The notes under the pieces were generated by a model. That model was not told the DNA's origin and made no database searches. It saw only the letters and a program-made list of their open reading frames with translations. The position numbers were made by a program, and so were the translations under genes. From assembly GCF_018141665.1 (NCBI RefSeq), contig NZ_CP067976.1, positions 1,275,721 to 1,339,720 of the forward strand: a DNA stretch of 64,000 nucleotides, in the 5' to 3' direction. Positions 55,149-63,812 of the stretch are shown here, in pieces. Origin of the DNA: Wolbachia endosymbiont of Spodoptera picta. Its GTDB lineage: Bacteria > Pseudomonadota > Alphaproteobacteria > Rickettsiales > Anaplasmataceae. The stretch's first letter is position 1, and each line of letters opens with the position of its first letter.

Positions 55149-56057
55149 CTATGAGGTCTTTTCTGCTTGTAACTGTTTGATCTCATCGAAAGAAAGACCT
55201 GTAGTTTGCGATACAACGTCAATAGAGATGCCAGCTTTAAGTAAATTTTTTGCAACTTCAATTTTACCTTCAATTTTACCTTCAATTTTACCTTCAATTT
55301 TACCTTTTTGATGGCCGATTTGGATGCCTTGATGAAGTTTTTCTTCAAGGGTAGATAAATAATCATCGGTACGTTTTTTAGCTTGATCATAAGCAAGACG
55401 TTCTTCTTTACTCCAATTATATTGGTTTAGCTCATCATAAGCCCTGCCAATAATTAAATCACTTCCTATTATTTTTTTTAGATCCTCTTCACTTGTTTCA
55501 CCGGCGTGTTTAAAAAAATAACACCATTTCTCTATTATATTTTCTAATTGATCTTCTCTTTTTTTAAATTTAGGTAACTCTATAAAAGTAAAACTAAAGT
55601 CTTTGAGATCATGTTCAAAAGTTATCTTATCAAAAGTAATATGATCAGACTTATAAGCCAGCTTATTAGGAAATAAGATGAAATCAGCAATGGCAATAAA
55701 GATAACGCCTTTAAGATCATGATACTGGTCACCTACATCAGCTTGACTTGAATAGGCCTTAGCGGCATAATATTGGGCACGTTTTTCAAAGCCAGTAGTT
55801 TTAGCGACTTGCATCTCAATTATAGTTTTTATCCCTATAGAATCAACACAGAGAACATCAACAATGCTTTGCTTTTGAGAGGCAATGACAGGGTCTTGAA
55901 TGGGACTGAGAAAGGAGACATCTTTAATCTTGTTGTCATCGGTAAGATCTAATATATCATTAAGAAAGTGAATAAGAATGTCTTTATTTTTTTCAGTACC
56001 AAAAATACGGCGAAAAGCTATATCATTGCGAGCATCAAGGAACTTCGAAAGAGCCAT
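55149..56057 (-). CDS. PD-(D/E)XK (Rpn-type) nuclease / transposase-like protein
   Basis: Members of this family are PD-(D/E)XK nucleases such as Rpn proteins that promote RecA-independent recombination, and they are very common in Rickettsiales. ATG 56057 is chosen because it begins the conserved FLDARNDIAFRRIFG. The nuclease motif IVDVLCVDSIG...IEMQV (about residues 71-90) has the D and ExQ residues. The C-terminus carries four tandem GKIE units coded by a 12-bp repeat. The 302 residues match the family. It lies between a J-domain pseudogene and an XRE regulator. Confidence 0.85.
   Translation of the reverse strand: MALSKFLDARNDIAFRRIFGTEKNKDILIHFLNDILDLTDDNKIKDVSFLSPIQDPVIASQKQSIVDVLCVDSIGIKTIIEMQVAKTTGFEKRAQYYAAKAYSSQADVGDQYHDLKGVIFIAIADFILFPNKLAYKSDHITFDKITFEHDLKDFSFTFIELPKFKKREDQLENIIEKWCYFFKHAGETSEEDLKKIIGSDLIIGRAYDELNQYNWSKEERLAYDQAKKRTDDYLSTLEEKLHQGIQIGHQKGKIEGKIEGKIEGKIEVAKNLLKAGISIDVVSQTTGLSFDEIKQLQAEKTS
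55257..55304. repeat. Four tandem 12-bp units in the Rpn-type gene
   Basis: TTCAATTTTACC is repeated exactly four times head to tail, and codes for (GKIE)4 on the minus strand. Being a multiple of three, changes in copy number keep the frame. Confidence 0.95.
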
Positions 56058-56186
56058 GAGAAAGTAAGATAAAAAGCATTGATCATTATACACAATTGTG
56101 AAGAAATATTCAACTAAAATTCAAACATAGAAAGAAGCATCCCTTTTGTATATCTTTATTTGGTAGTATTAACCTGTATAATATTT

Positions 56187-56561
56187 ATGACAAACATCTC
56201 GATAAGGTACCAGATAGCACAAAAAGTAAGGAGCTGGAGGTTAAAGAGAAAATATACTCTAAAAGACTTAGTAGACAAAACAAGCATAAACTATCATACA
56301 TTAATAAGATACGAGCAAGGAACATGTGGCATTCCAACTGAAAAGTTAAAAATCCTAGCAGAGGCGTTATCAATTCCTATTAGAAATCTCTTTCCAAGAC
56401 GAAAAGTACTAAAAGAAGATAGTTGTTTCGACAAAGTCAAGACCGAGGAAATGTATAATTTCATAGAAAAAACAGGAGGACACAAAGCAATTTATGCATT
56501 TGTCCGAGCTGAAGAAGAAAGTAATATAAACATGCCGATGCTAGTAGAGAATTATTTATAA
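56187..56561 (+). CDS. XRE-family helix-turn-helix regulator
   Basis: The helix-turn-helix domain covers about residues 7-62 (IAQKVRSWRLKRKYTLKDLV, then KTSINYHTLIRYEQG), similar to phage-type Cro/CI and XRE repressors. A 60-residue C-terminal tail follows. ATG 56187 is preferred over the TTG at 56160. The domain means DNA binding as a dimer; the operator is not identified. It stands before an 800-base region with no gene. Confidence 0.82.
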   Translation: MTNISIRYQIAQKVRSWRLKRKYTLKDLVDKTSINYHTLIRYEQGTCGIPTEKLKILAEALSIPIRNLFPRRKVLKEDSCFDKVKTEEMYNFIEKTGGHKAIYAFVRAEEESNINMPMLVENYL

Positions 56562-57372
56562 GTCAACTAACTTTTTTAAAAATATTTTAGTGAAGATACC
56601 ATGCTAGTTAGTGTTATAAAGAATTGAATTATTGACTCTTTCTAAAATTACAAAAAAGATCGTATATTTGTGAGAACAAGCCGCGTAAAAATAAGGTTAT
56701 AAAAATAGAATTTTGAAATCTTTGCAACAAGATCAGGAAATCAGTTCACATGTGAATTTAGCTGAAGTAGGCTAATATAGCTATCTTTACGGTATAGTAG
56801 AATTATTATATAAAAAAGTTCGCACGAATCAAGCAGTAGTCCAACGCATCCCAAAACAAACTCTTCTCTCACTAGCTAGTTTTGGGTTCTGGAAATGGCT
56901 GTGTCGTTTAGGTTTTTAGTGATGTGTGAGATTAAGTGGGTATTAATTTATTTAAAAGTAGAAAGGATCAGTTAGTACATTAAAGTAAAAAAATAGAAGT
57001 ATTTTTGCAAGCACTGGCTTTAGTTTAAAAAAAATACTAAAACATGCAAAAAGGTTCTTGTTCTGCTAGATTTCTTTAGCTATAATGGACTTTAACATAA
57101 TAAATACATGAGGTGTTGAGTCAGATGCATTGTATTATGTACATCATTCAGAAAGCAATCCTGGCTTTTTTAAGAATATATCTAGTTTAGTAAGAAATCA
57201 AAAGAAAAGCACACTGTTACTCAGCAATCAAAGTTACTTGGAATTAACTTAAGGTTTCTACAGCAAATTGTTTTGGTACAGCTGTATAAGAATCAAATGT
57301 TGAAACCAATCTTTAGAAAAGAGGTTTACGACAAAATCATCAAAATATGAATATTAAAATATAGGGGGCTTT
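56562..57372. other. Long region without an intact gene
   Basis: No frame with a convincing start is seen. A stretch from about 57119 to 57250 reads ESDALYYVHHSESNPGFFKN and on without a start codon and may be gene debris. The last bases carry AGGGGGC before the ATG of the OTU gene. Confidence 0.4.
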
Positions 57373-59586
57373 ATGTTAGGTAAAGAAAATACAAAGGAAC
57401 AAGTAATAGATAATCAATCTAGGTTAATAAGAATGCAAAAAGAAGACACACTACTATCTAGCAGTCAGCAAATATTAAAGCTGCCAGAAGGTTTTACAAT
57501 AGGAAAAGCAATTGGAGGAGGAGATTGTTTCTTTGATGCAGTTGCACAGGGACTTAGACAGCTTAGGCCTGGCATAGAATTTACTGTTAAGTCTTTACGT
57601 CAGGTTTGTAAGAAGCTAACTTTAAATGATCAACAATTAAGAAAGCAAGTTATACAGGATGCTAGAAACCGTGAAGATTCTACAGTAATACTTCCGCAGC
57701 CTGGTATTAATGATGATGAATTATGGAATGCTTACTTGGATAGCATAGAATATACTGTTGAAGATATAGAAAAAATGAAGAGCACAAATCTACCCTTGCA
57801 TCAAGCATTAACTGGCTCAAAGTATGGAAGTACATTACAAGCTCCTATATGGGGTAGGGTTGAGATTGAGGGAAGGCTAATTTGTAAAAAGTATAATGTC
57901 AAGCTACATGTTATAGAGAGCAATCCATGGTATACTAATGATAATCAACAAGAGCCTTTTTTGCATCAATTAATAGATGATTCAGGTTTAAGAAATATAG
58001 GTGGATATGATAAAGTTGATTATAACGATGGTAGTATCTTGCATATAATAAATGGAGGATATTCTCATTTTGAGCCAATACTCAGAAAGGAAGTTCAGCA
58101 ACCATTACCTTATTCTGACCTAACTCAAGTTCAGAGTATGTTGAAAGAACTGTCCTTGGAGCAAATATATGAAGAACTTATTAATACTATAGAGGACTGT
58201 AGTCTTTTAGAAATGGAAAAGCTTGAAAAGCTAAAAGTTTTTTTTAGAGCACATCCAAGGTTGGATGTTAATTGTCAGGTTAATCAACGTGGTGATACAC
58301 TGTTACATATTGCTGTTTGTAATGACGAGTTAGAAATTATCAGGTTTCTATTGAGAAAAAGAGCTAACGCTAATATTTTAAACATGGAGGGTAAGACTTC
58401 CATAGACATCGCTAGAAGTAATAACAGGAAGGGTATTGCTAAGATACTGCAACCACTTGTTTCGTATAAAAGAATTGATGTCCCAGGAGATGGTAGTTGC
58501 CTATTTTGGTCTGTTGCTTTAGCTTATTTAACTCCTGTAAAATTTGACAATAATAAATTCTGCAAGAGATTTTACCAATTATTTGGAGACGGCCATGATG
58601 TACAAACAATCCAAAGGCTAATCCAAGGTGATGTACATATTTGCCAAAATGATATGCTAAGGTGGTTAGTAGAGAAAATATTTCGTGGAAGAGTTGTTGA
58701 AAAAATGCGTTCGTTTCAAGAGGAATTGAAAGACGAGATTAGTATGATAGACTTTTTTGAGAGTAAAAATGAAGGTTATATAACAAATGGTAGCTTTAAA
58801 GAAAAATTTCTTTCTGATTTTGGCTCTGAAATTGAAGTTAAGCAGCAGTATGGAATCGAGTCTAGTAAACTCCAGCCTAGCCACTTCAATAGTAATGCAG
58901 TAGATGACATTTGTATTGAGCTTGAGAAGATAAATAACCCTAAAAAGGTTCGTAAATTTCAATTTGAAGCATATGTAGAATGTATGAGGAGTCCTAAAGC
59001 TTGGGGTGGTACATATGAGATAAAAGCAATGTCCCAGCTATTAGAAACTGCAATAACAGTATGTAAGGAAAATTCATCCGAAACTTATGGTAAACAAAGA
59101 GAATGTCATAATAATGAAATACGCTTGTTTTATAAAAATAGGAATCACTGTCAATTTTACCAAACAGAATATTCAGATTTAGTAAAGTTTGTTCAGAGCT
59201 TTGTACAATCATTTGAAATGAAGCTTATTATATATTCTACATTTGGAGAGATGATAAGAAGGAAAAAAGAAGTGCTTCCACAAGAAGTAATTAACAAAGA
59301 TTTCGTACGAAGCATCTTTGGATTTTCAGTATGTAGAGGTGTAAGGACAATAGGTGGTGAGAGAGCATATAGGAGCAGAAGTTTTTCTTGTCTATCAGAT
59401 TTAATAGGAATGTTTGACAGTTGTAAGCTCATTTTTAGGAAAGTGTTAGTAGATGCTGGGTGTGATATTTTTCAAAGCTTTGAAGCACAACTTGAGAAAA
59501 TTGGTTTTGATCAAGTTTCAAGTGTAGTAGATACCGTCTTGCAAGTCAACAAAAAAATTACAAAAATTGTTCAAGCTGTATCATAA
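57373..59586 (+). CDS. Protein with two OTU-like protease domains flanking ankyrin repeats
   Basis: OTU proteases are cysteine proteases that usually remove ubiquitin; bacterial ones are often effectors that act in the host. Domain 1 (about residues 40-235) has the nucleophile motif GGGDCFFDA (C52, preceded by Asp) and a C-terminal His in GGYSHFEPI (H232). Ankyrin repeats follow (about 305-365, GDTLLHIAVCNDELEIIRFL). A second unit starts with VPGDGSCLFWSVA (C376) and has a His in NRNHCQFYQ (H592). Both Cys sites have the D-G-x-C / G-D-C form. No signal peptide is seen. The ribosome-binding site is AGGGGG. The second domain is less certain than the first. Confidence 0.85.
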   Translation: MLGKENTKEQVIDNQSRLIRMQKEDTLLSSSQQILKLPEGFTIGKAIGGGDCFFDAVAQGLRQLRPGIEFTVKSLRQVCKKLTLNDQQLRKQVIQDARNREDSTVILPQPGINDDELWNAYLDSIEYTVEDIEKMKSTNLPLHQALTGSKYGSTLQAPIWGRVEIEGRLICKKYNVKLHVIESNPWYTNDNQQEPFLHQLIDDSGLRNIGGYDKVDYNDGSILHIINGGYSHFEPILRKEVQQPLPYSDLTQVQSMLKELSLEQIYEELINTIEDCSLLEMEKLEKLKVFFRAHPRLDVNCQVNQRGDTLLHIAVCNDELEIIRFLLRKRANANILNMEGKTSIDIARSNNRKGIAKILQPLVSYKRIDVPGDGSCLFWSVALAYLTPVKFDNNKFCKRFYQLFGDGHDVQTIQRLIQGDVHICQNDMLRWLVEKIFRGRVVEKMRSFQEELKDEISMIDFFESKNEGYITNGSFKEKFLSDFGSEIEVKQQYGIESSKLQPSHFNSNAVDDICIELEKINNPKKVRKFQFEAYVECMRSPKAWGGTYEIKAMSQLLETAITVCKENSSETYGKQRECHNNEIRLFYKNRNHCQFYQTEYSDLVKFVQSFVQSFEMKLIIYSTFGEMIRRKKEVLPQEVINKDFVRSIFGFSVCRGVRTIGGERAYRSRSFSCLSDLIGMFDSCKLIFRKVLVDAGCDIFQSFEAQLEKIGFDQVSSVVDTVLQVNKKITKIVQAVS

Positions 59587-59637
59587 AATTAAAAAATACT
59601 TCCAATTCACATTTTGTGTAACGGTACACAGATTATA

Positions 59638-59716
59638 GTTAGTGAATATGTTGATAAGTAAATTTCCGCTTTTTTGTACGTATAAAATTAATTTACTTAT
59701 CAACATATTCACTAAC
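59638..59716. repeat. Perfect 26-bp inverted repeat
   Basis: The 26 bases at 59638-59663 (GTTAGTGAATATGTTGATAA and on) are exactly repeated in reverse complement at 59691-59716 around a 27-base loop. Just outside, GTGTAAC and GTTACA also face each other. It may be a small mobile repeat or a terminator after the OTU gene. Confidence 0.85.
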
Positions 59717-59771
59717 CAGTTACAAAATTTGTGTAAGATACTATTTTACATAATTGGAGCGTTTTTTGCTT

Positions 59772-60806
59772 TTAAAGCACTAAACTTTCAGCCAAACTCC
59801 TAGCTCTGTAGTTTTTGATATGATCTGGATCAAAAGCCTTCTTTGACCTTAAAACACCAAAAACAATATGGAGTAACTTACGCATTGCAGCTCCCACAAT
59901 GGCCATGTTATGCTTGCCTTTCTCTTTTAACCTTTTGCAAAAAGTCATAATAGTAGGATTATGATTCTTAGCTACTATGGCAGGAAAGTACATTGCCTTA
60001 CATAATGTTCGTGAACCGGATTTACTTAATCTGGGCTTGGCATGTACAGACGTACCTGACGTTATATTTCGTGGTATAGCTCCAGCATATGCTGCCAATT
60101 GCCTGGCATCCTTGAAAGCTTTTATGTTAGGAACTTCAGCCAAAATAGCTACTGCTGATTCTTCTCCTATTCCTGGAATGGTCAATAGAAGTTGAAAATT
60201 TTCCAACAATTCTTTGTGTTTATTTAATAGTTCACGTAAGGAGTTTTTTATTCTTTCTATTTTTTGTTTTATGTTCATTGCAAGGTCTTCCCAAGCATTT
60301 GCAACTTCTTTAGGCAGTCTCTCTTTTTTTTCTAAGTGGTTATTTACTAATGTCAATTCATCTTTTAACGCAGCCGAGCAACGATAAAGATGCTTTAATT
60401 TCTTTAACTCAGGAGAAGGTGGTGCCCAACGAATAGGTTCCTGTCTTTGGCAATAATCGGCAATTATCTCTGCATCAGTCTGATCATTCTTTTGTCGTAT
60501 AAGCTTACTTTTTGCATAAAATCTTATACAAGCTGGATTAACAACATTCACAAAATGTCCAGTATTGTGTAGAAATTCAGCTAAGGCTTCACTATAACAA
60601 CCAGTAGCTTCCATGCAGGCTTTTACTTGTTCTACATTATGCTTTTGTAGAAAGCTCAGTAAACCTTGAAACCCATGATCATTATTCTTGAAACTCCTTT
60701 TCCTGGTTTCACGTTTTCCTTTGTTGCTTATGAATGAAAGAGAAACATCAAAGCGATCTTTTGATATGTCTATACCCAAAAAGTTGTTGATCATATGTAA
60801 CTCCAT
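59772..60806 (-). CDS. IS110-family transposase
   Basis: IS110 transposases use a RuvC-like DEDD site together with a C-terminal Ser domain and leave few or no inverted ends. The N-terminal FLGIDISKDRFDVSL and EATGCYSEALAEFL belong to the DEDD domain. The C-terminal part has LLTIPGIGEESAVAILAEVP and YAGAIPRNITSG, the IS116/IS110/IS902 domain. Full length at 344 residues; a second ATG four codons in is possible. The gene appears intact, so the element may be active. Exact element ends are not visible. Confidence 0.92.
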   Translation of the reverse strand: MELHMINNFLGIDISKDRFDVSLSFISNKGKRETRKRSFKNNDHGFQGLLSFLQKHNVEQVKACMEATGCYSEALAEFLHNTGHFVNVVNPACIRFYAKSKLIRQKNDQTDAEIIADYCQRQEPIRWAPPSPELKKLKHLYRCSAALKDELTLVNNHLEKKERLPKEVANAWEDLAMNIKQKIERIKNSLRELLNKHKELLENFQLLLTIPGIGEESAVAILAEVPNIKAFKDARQLAAYAGAIPRNITSGTSVHAKPRLSKSGSRTLCKAMYFPAIVAKNHNPTIMTFCKRLKEKGKHNMAIVGAAMRKLLHIVFGVLRSKKAFDPDHIKNYRARSLAESLVL

Positions 60807-60974
60807 ACGTTACTATTAAAATGAAAAGTAAGGCTAACCTTGTGGATACAGAATTATAACCATTTAGGTCTTTCTACGATACCGTTCAGCCTATACTTTT
60901 GAGAAGGGAACTCTTGTCTACCACACAGATTTTATATCTAAGGAGATATTCAAAGTTCTTCCCTTCTCCACCTA

Positions 60975-61079
60975 ATGCTTAAGCTTAAAACATCAGATGC
61001 TTTTAACAAGATACAAGGAGATATAGTTTCATGTGGGTTTAAAGTAATAAAAGGCAGTGAAAACGTGTTTGCAGGCTAA
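60975..61079 (+). CDS. Small ORF before gpW, possibly a remnant of a phage tail gene
   Basis: 34 codons (MLKLKTSDAFNKIQGDIVSC and on) ending 2 bases before the gpW start. The end KVIKGSENVFAG resembles the GSxNVFxNG part of PAAR or baseplate spike proteins, which often precede gpW in phage tails. It may be the 3' end of a gene cut by the IS110 insertion. Short and uncertain. Confidence 0.35.
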   Translation: MLKLKTSDAFNKIQGDIVSCGFKVIKGSENVFAG

Positions 61080-61081
61080 AA

Positions 61082-61409
61082 ATGGAAGGGATGGACTCCA
61101 AAACAGGAAAAGAATTAGAAGGAAATAGAACATCTGAAACAATCAATAATTGATATACTGACCACTCCTATTAACAGTAGGATAATGAGAAGGGATTATG
61201 GGTCTAGACTATTTGAATTAGTGGATAAACCAATCAGTAGAGATTTAACACTTGAGATATATGCAGCAACAGCAGAAGCTTTAGGGAAATGGGAAAAAAG
61301 ATTTAAATTAGAAAAAGTAAAAATAACAGAGGTGAAAGAAGGAAAAGTAACGCTTGACCTAGAAGGATTATACGTACCAAGTGGGAAAAACATTCGCTTT
61401 ATAGCATAA
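61082..61409 (+). pseudogene. Phage baseplate protein W (gpW/gp25 type), frameshifted
   Basis: From ATG 61082 the frame reads MEGMDSKTGKELEG and then leaves the correct frame because of one extra A near 61124. One base over it continues IEHLKQSIIDILTTPINSRI, then RRDYGSRLFELVDKP, the hallmark of gpW/gp25 baseplate wedge proteins. The frame from 61185 can only give the C-terminal 74 residues. It is followed 2 bases later by gpJ, in the normal tail-gene order. Confidence 0.8.
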
Positions 61410-61411
61410 AG

Positions 61412-62212
61412 ATGCAGCAGACTAACATTATTGAGCGACTGAACTTCGAAGAAATTCTGTCTCGGATGAAGGAAGAGTTAGTGAAGTGTGATGCAAGTTT
61501 TACAGCATTAGTAGAAAGTGACCCAGCGATGAAGGTATTAGAAGTAGCAGCATGGAGGGAATTGTTACTAAGACAAAGAATAAATGAATCAGTAAAGAGC
61601 AATTTACTAAAATTTGCAATGGGAGAAGATCTTGATAATTTAGCTGAGTTTTATGGAGTGGAGAGGCAAAAAGAAGAAGATGATGAACGATTTAGAAAAA
61701 GAATTAAAGCAAAGATAGTAGGCTCAAGCACGTGTGGAAGCAAGGAGTATTATAGGTATCATGCACTGTCAGCAGATAGTAGAGTAAAAGATGCACTAGT
61801 GGAATCACCTATACCAGGGAAAGTACAAATTTCAATCTTATCAACACAATTATCCACAACTGGCATAGCTTCAGAAGAGCTACTAGAAATTGTAAAAAAG
61901 CAGGTTACTAGAGATGATATAAGGGTTTTAACAGATACAGTAACAGTAATTGGTTGCAATATTACGGAAATAGATATTCACAGCAGAATGAGCATAAGTC
62001 CTGTAATATCAGAGGAAGAAATCAAGAAGCAGTTTATTAAGAAGTTTGAATTAGCAAAAAGATTAGGGTGGAGTGTAATAAGATCGTGGATAATAGCGAA
62101 TCTATTTGTAGATGGTGTAGAAAACGTAGAATTAATCGAGCCAAAAGAGGATGTTGTAGTATTGGGGAATGAGTGTGCAGTGCTTGGCCATGTCAAGTTA
62201 GATAGGATTTAA
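61412..62212 (+). CDS. Phage baseplate assembly protein J
   Basis: gpJ builds the edge of the P2-like contractile tail baseplate. The 266-residue protein contains DPAMKVLEVAAWRELLLRQR (about residues 34-53), ENLA-like MGEDLDNLAEFYGVERQ and the C-terminal VDGVENVELIEPKED, all typical of the family. The length is normal. It starts right after gpW. Confidence 0.9.
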   Translation: MQQTNIIERLNFEEILSRMKEELVKCDASFTALVESDPAMKVLEVAAWRELLLRQRINESVKSNLLKFAMGEDLDNLAEFYGVERQKEEDDERFRKRIKAKIVGSSTCGSKEYYRYHALSADSRVKDALVESPIPGKVQISILSTQLSTTGIASEELLEIVKKQVTRDDIRVLTDTVTVIGCNITEIDIHSRMSISPVISEEEIKKQFIKKFELAKRLGWSVIRSWIIANLFVDGVENVELIEPKEDVVVLGNECAVLGHVKLDRI

Positions 62213-62436
62213 AACGTATTTTTTTGTTTTGTGGAATCGTACCAGTGAGGGGATTGCGTGCAATAAGTGGTTTACTGGATCCAATGTTAGGGAGAGGAAA
62301 GTATTGATTTTCTTCCAGAAGTTGTAATTTGTTTTTTAAAGTATGGATAATATGGTCAAATATTAAGGAAAGTGTTTTCGATATTAAGAACATCTTTATT
62401 TTTGATCAGTTCTGCAATGATCTCTTGCTTACTCAT
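62193..62436 (-). pseudogene. HU/IHF-type DNA-binding protein, frameshifted
   Basis: On the minus strand ATG 62436 starts MSKQEIIAELIKNKDVLNIE and stops early; one base over, the frame continues FDHIIHTLKNKLQLLEENQY and then GSSKPLIARNPLTG. This matches the HU fold: the GSF-like turn and the RNPxTG arm motif. The last part lacks the usual end. It lies between two tail genes, on the opposite strand, and overlaps the end of gpJ by 20 bases. Confidence 0.6.
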
Positions 62437-62483
62437 AAGCTACCTAAATAAAGGAAATTAAAGCAACTTGAAAGAAAAGACAA

Positions 62484-63644
62484 ATGAAAAGTTTATTACC
62501 GCCAAACGCAACAAAGCAAGAAAAAGCGCTGGTTAATGCAATAGATTATAAGGTTGATCCGAGCTGTATCAGAGGATTTAAGTTTAGTCTTAAAGAAGAA
62601 ACATTGCCGTGGTTAGTTGAAGAATATGGATTGGGGGAAATTCTACGTTGGATAAGGGATAAAAGAAAAGCCGTAGTAGAAGGAGTAAAATTTCAAAGAC
62701 TGAGAGGAACTCCAGCATCACTAAAAATAGCACTAAAATGGGCAAATATAGAAGATATTAAAATTATCGAAGAACCACCTGGTAAACATTTTTTTGAGTT
62801 GCAAGTAGGGATAAAAGAGGTACCAAATGACTTCTTCGTAGATGCAGTAGTAGAGCTGGCAAAACTATTACTGCCTGTAAGATCCGGATTGATGAGGATT
62901 TTTAACGATTATTATAATGCGCAGAGATTTATATTGGATGAGAGTTTATTTGGAGATCTTCTTTCTGATTATTCAGGGGTAAAAATAGAAAAAGATGGAC
63001 CAGTGTTATCATTTGGAAGAGTAAATTTTTTCAGGTCTAGTGGTCCAGTTATTAGGATTATAGAAAACTATCTACGCGATCATTATGAACGAGCTTTAAG
63101 CAATGATATATATCGCCTAGATGTAGCAATCCTTGGAGAAACCGAGCCTCACACAAAGAATTATAACGGTATTTATGAAAGAAATCATTTGTGGTACAAC
63201 TTAAAAGCACTATATCCATTACCACAGAGTTTATTACCATCGATTAAATTTGCAAAAGCGCAGATAGTATTATCAGACAGTTGGGATTTAGGAGACATAA
63301 ATACGTGCTTTCCAGTTAGTAGCGTAGAAGAAAGAGGAAATAAATTTGTATTGGGAAGCGATAAACTTTCATGGCAATATTGGAATTTAAAACACAAGCC
63401 AATTTTAGAAAGATTTAGCGTTACTCACAACTATAAAGCAAAAAATTATACAGATCAGAAGGTCAGAAAATATGTTTTAGCAGAACACAACGTTTACTAT
63501 AAAAATGATTTAGAGCAAAAAGACTCAATACACGAATTAGAAAATTACATTTTAGTATTTTACCCAGGAGTACTAAAGTGGCATGAACATCGACATTTGC
63601 ACAGAAGTTGGAAAAATAGTCAAGTAATATCTCTAATAAGTTAA
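62484..63644 (+). CDS. Phage tail protein I (gpI-type)
   Basis: gpI is a baseplate component that follows gpJ in P2-like and WO phages. The N-terminal 190 residues carry the family features: LLPPNATKQEKALVNAIDYK, then PWLVEEYGLGEILRWIRDKR and RGTPASLKIALKWANI. The protein has 386 residues, longer than P2 gpI (about 180), because of a C-terminal extension of roughly 190 residues of unknown role that is also likely part of the tail. It is intact. Confidence 0.85.
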   Translation: MKSLLPPNATKQEKALVNAIDYKVDPSCIRGFKFSLKEETLPWLVEEYGLGEILRWIRDKRKAVVEGVKFQRLRGTPASLKIALKWANIEDIKIIEEPPGKHFFELQVGIKEVPNDFFVDAVVELAKLLLPVRSGLMRIFNDYYNAQRFILDESLFGDLLSDYSGVKIEKDGPVLSFGRVNFFRSSGPVIRIIENYLRDHYERALSNDIYRLDVAILGETEPHTKNYNGIYERNHLWYNLKALYPLPQSLLPSIKFAKAQIVLSDSWDLGDINTCFPVSSVEERGNKFVLGSDKLSWQYWNLKHKPILERFSVTHNYKAKNYTDQKVRKYVLAEHNVYYKNDLEQKDSIHELENYILVFYPGVLKWHEHRHLHRSWKNSQVISLIS

Positions 63645-63812
63645 GTACTTATATTTAGATCCTCATATATTATATTAACAATAGTTTAAAGTGTATGAAA
63701 TAAAAAGAAAAGGACTTGCTTTCTTATGCTAAAAAAGGACATGAATTAAATAGCAGCAGGTAAACATAAGAAATTTATCTGGCGCTAGAAAAGCTAATTT
63801 TGTGAGGTAAGT

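Noticed and set aside
55257..55304. Regular short repeats as a CRISPR array
   Set aside because: The units are 12 bp without spacers and lie in frame inside a nuclease gene.
57373..59586. Cytoplasmic incompatibility deubiquitinase (CidB type)
   Set aside because: CidB uses a Ulp1-type protease with two nuclease-like domains and follows cidA; here the motifs are OTU-like and there is no cidA-like gene upstream.
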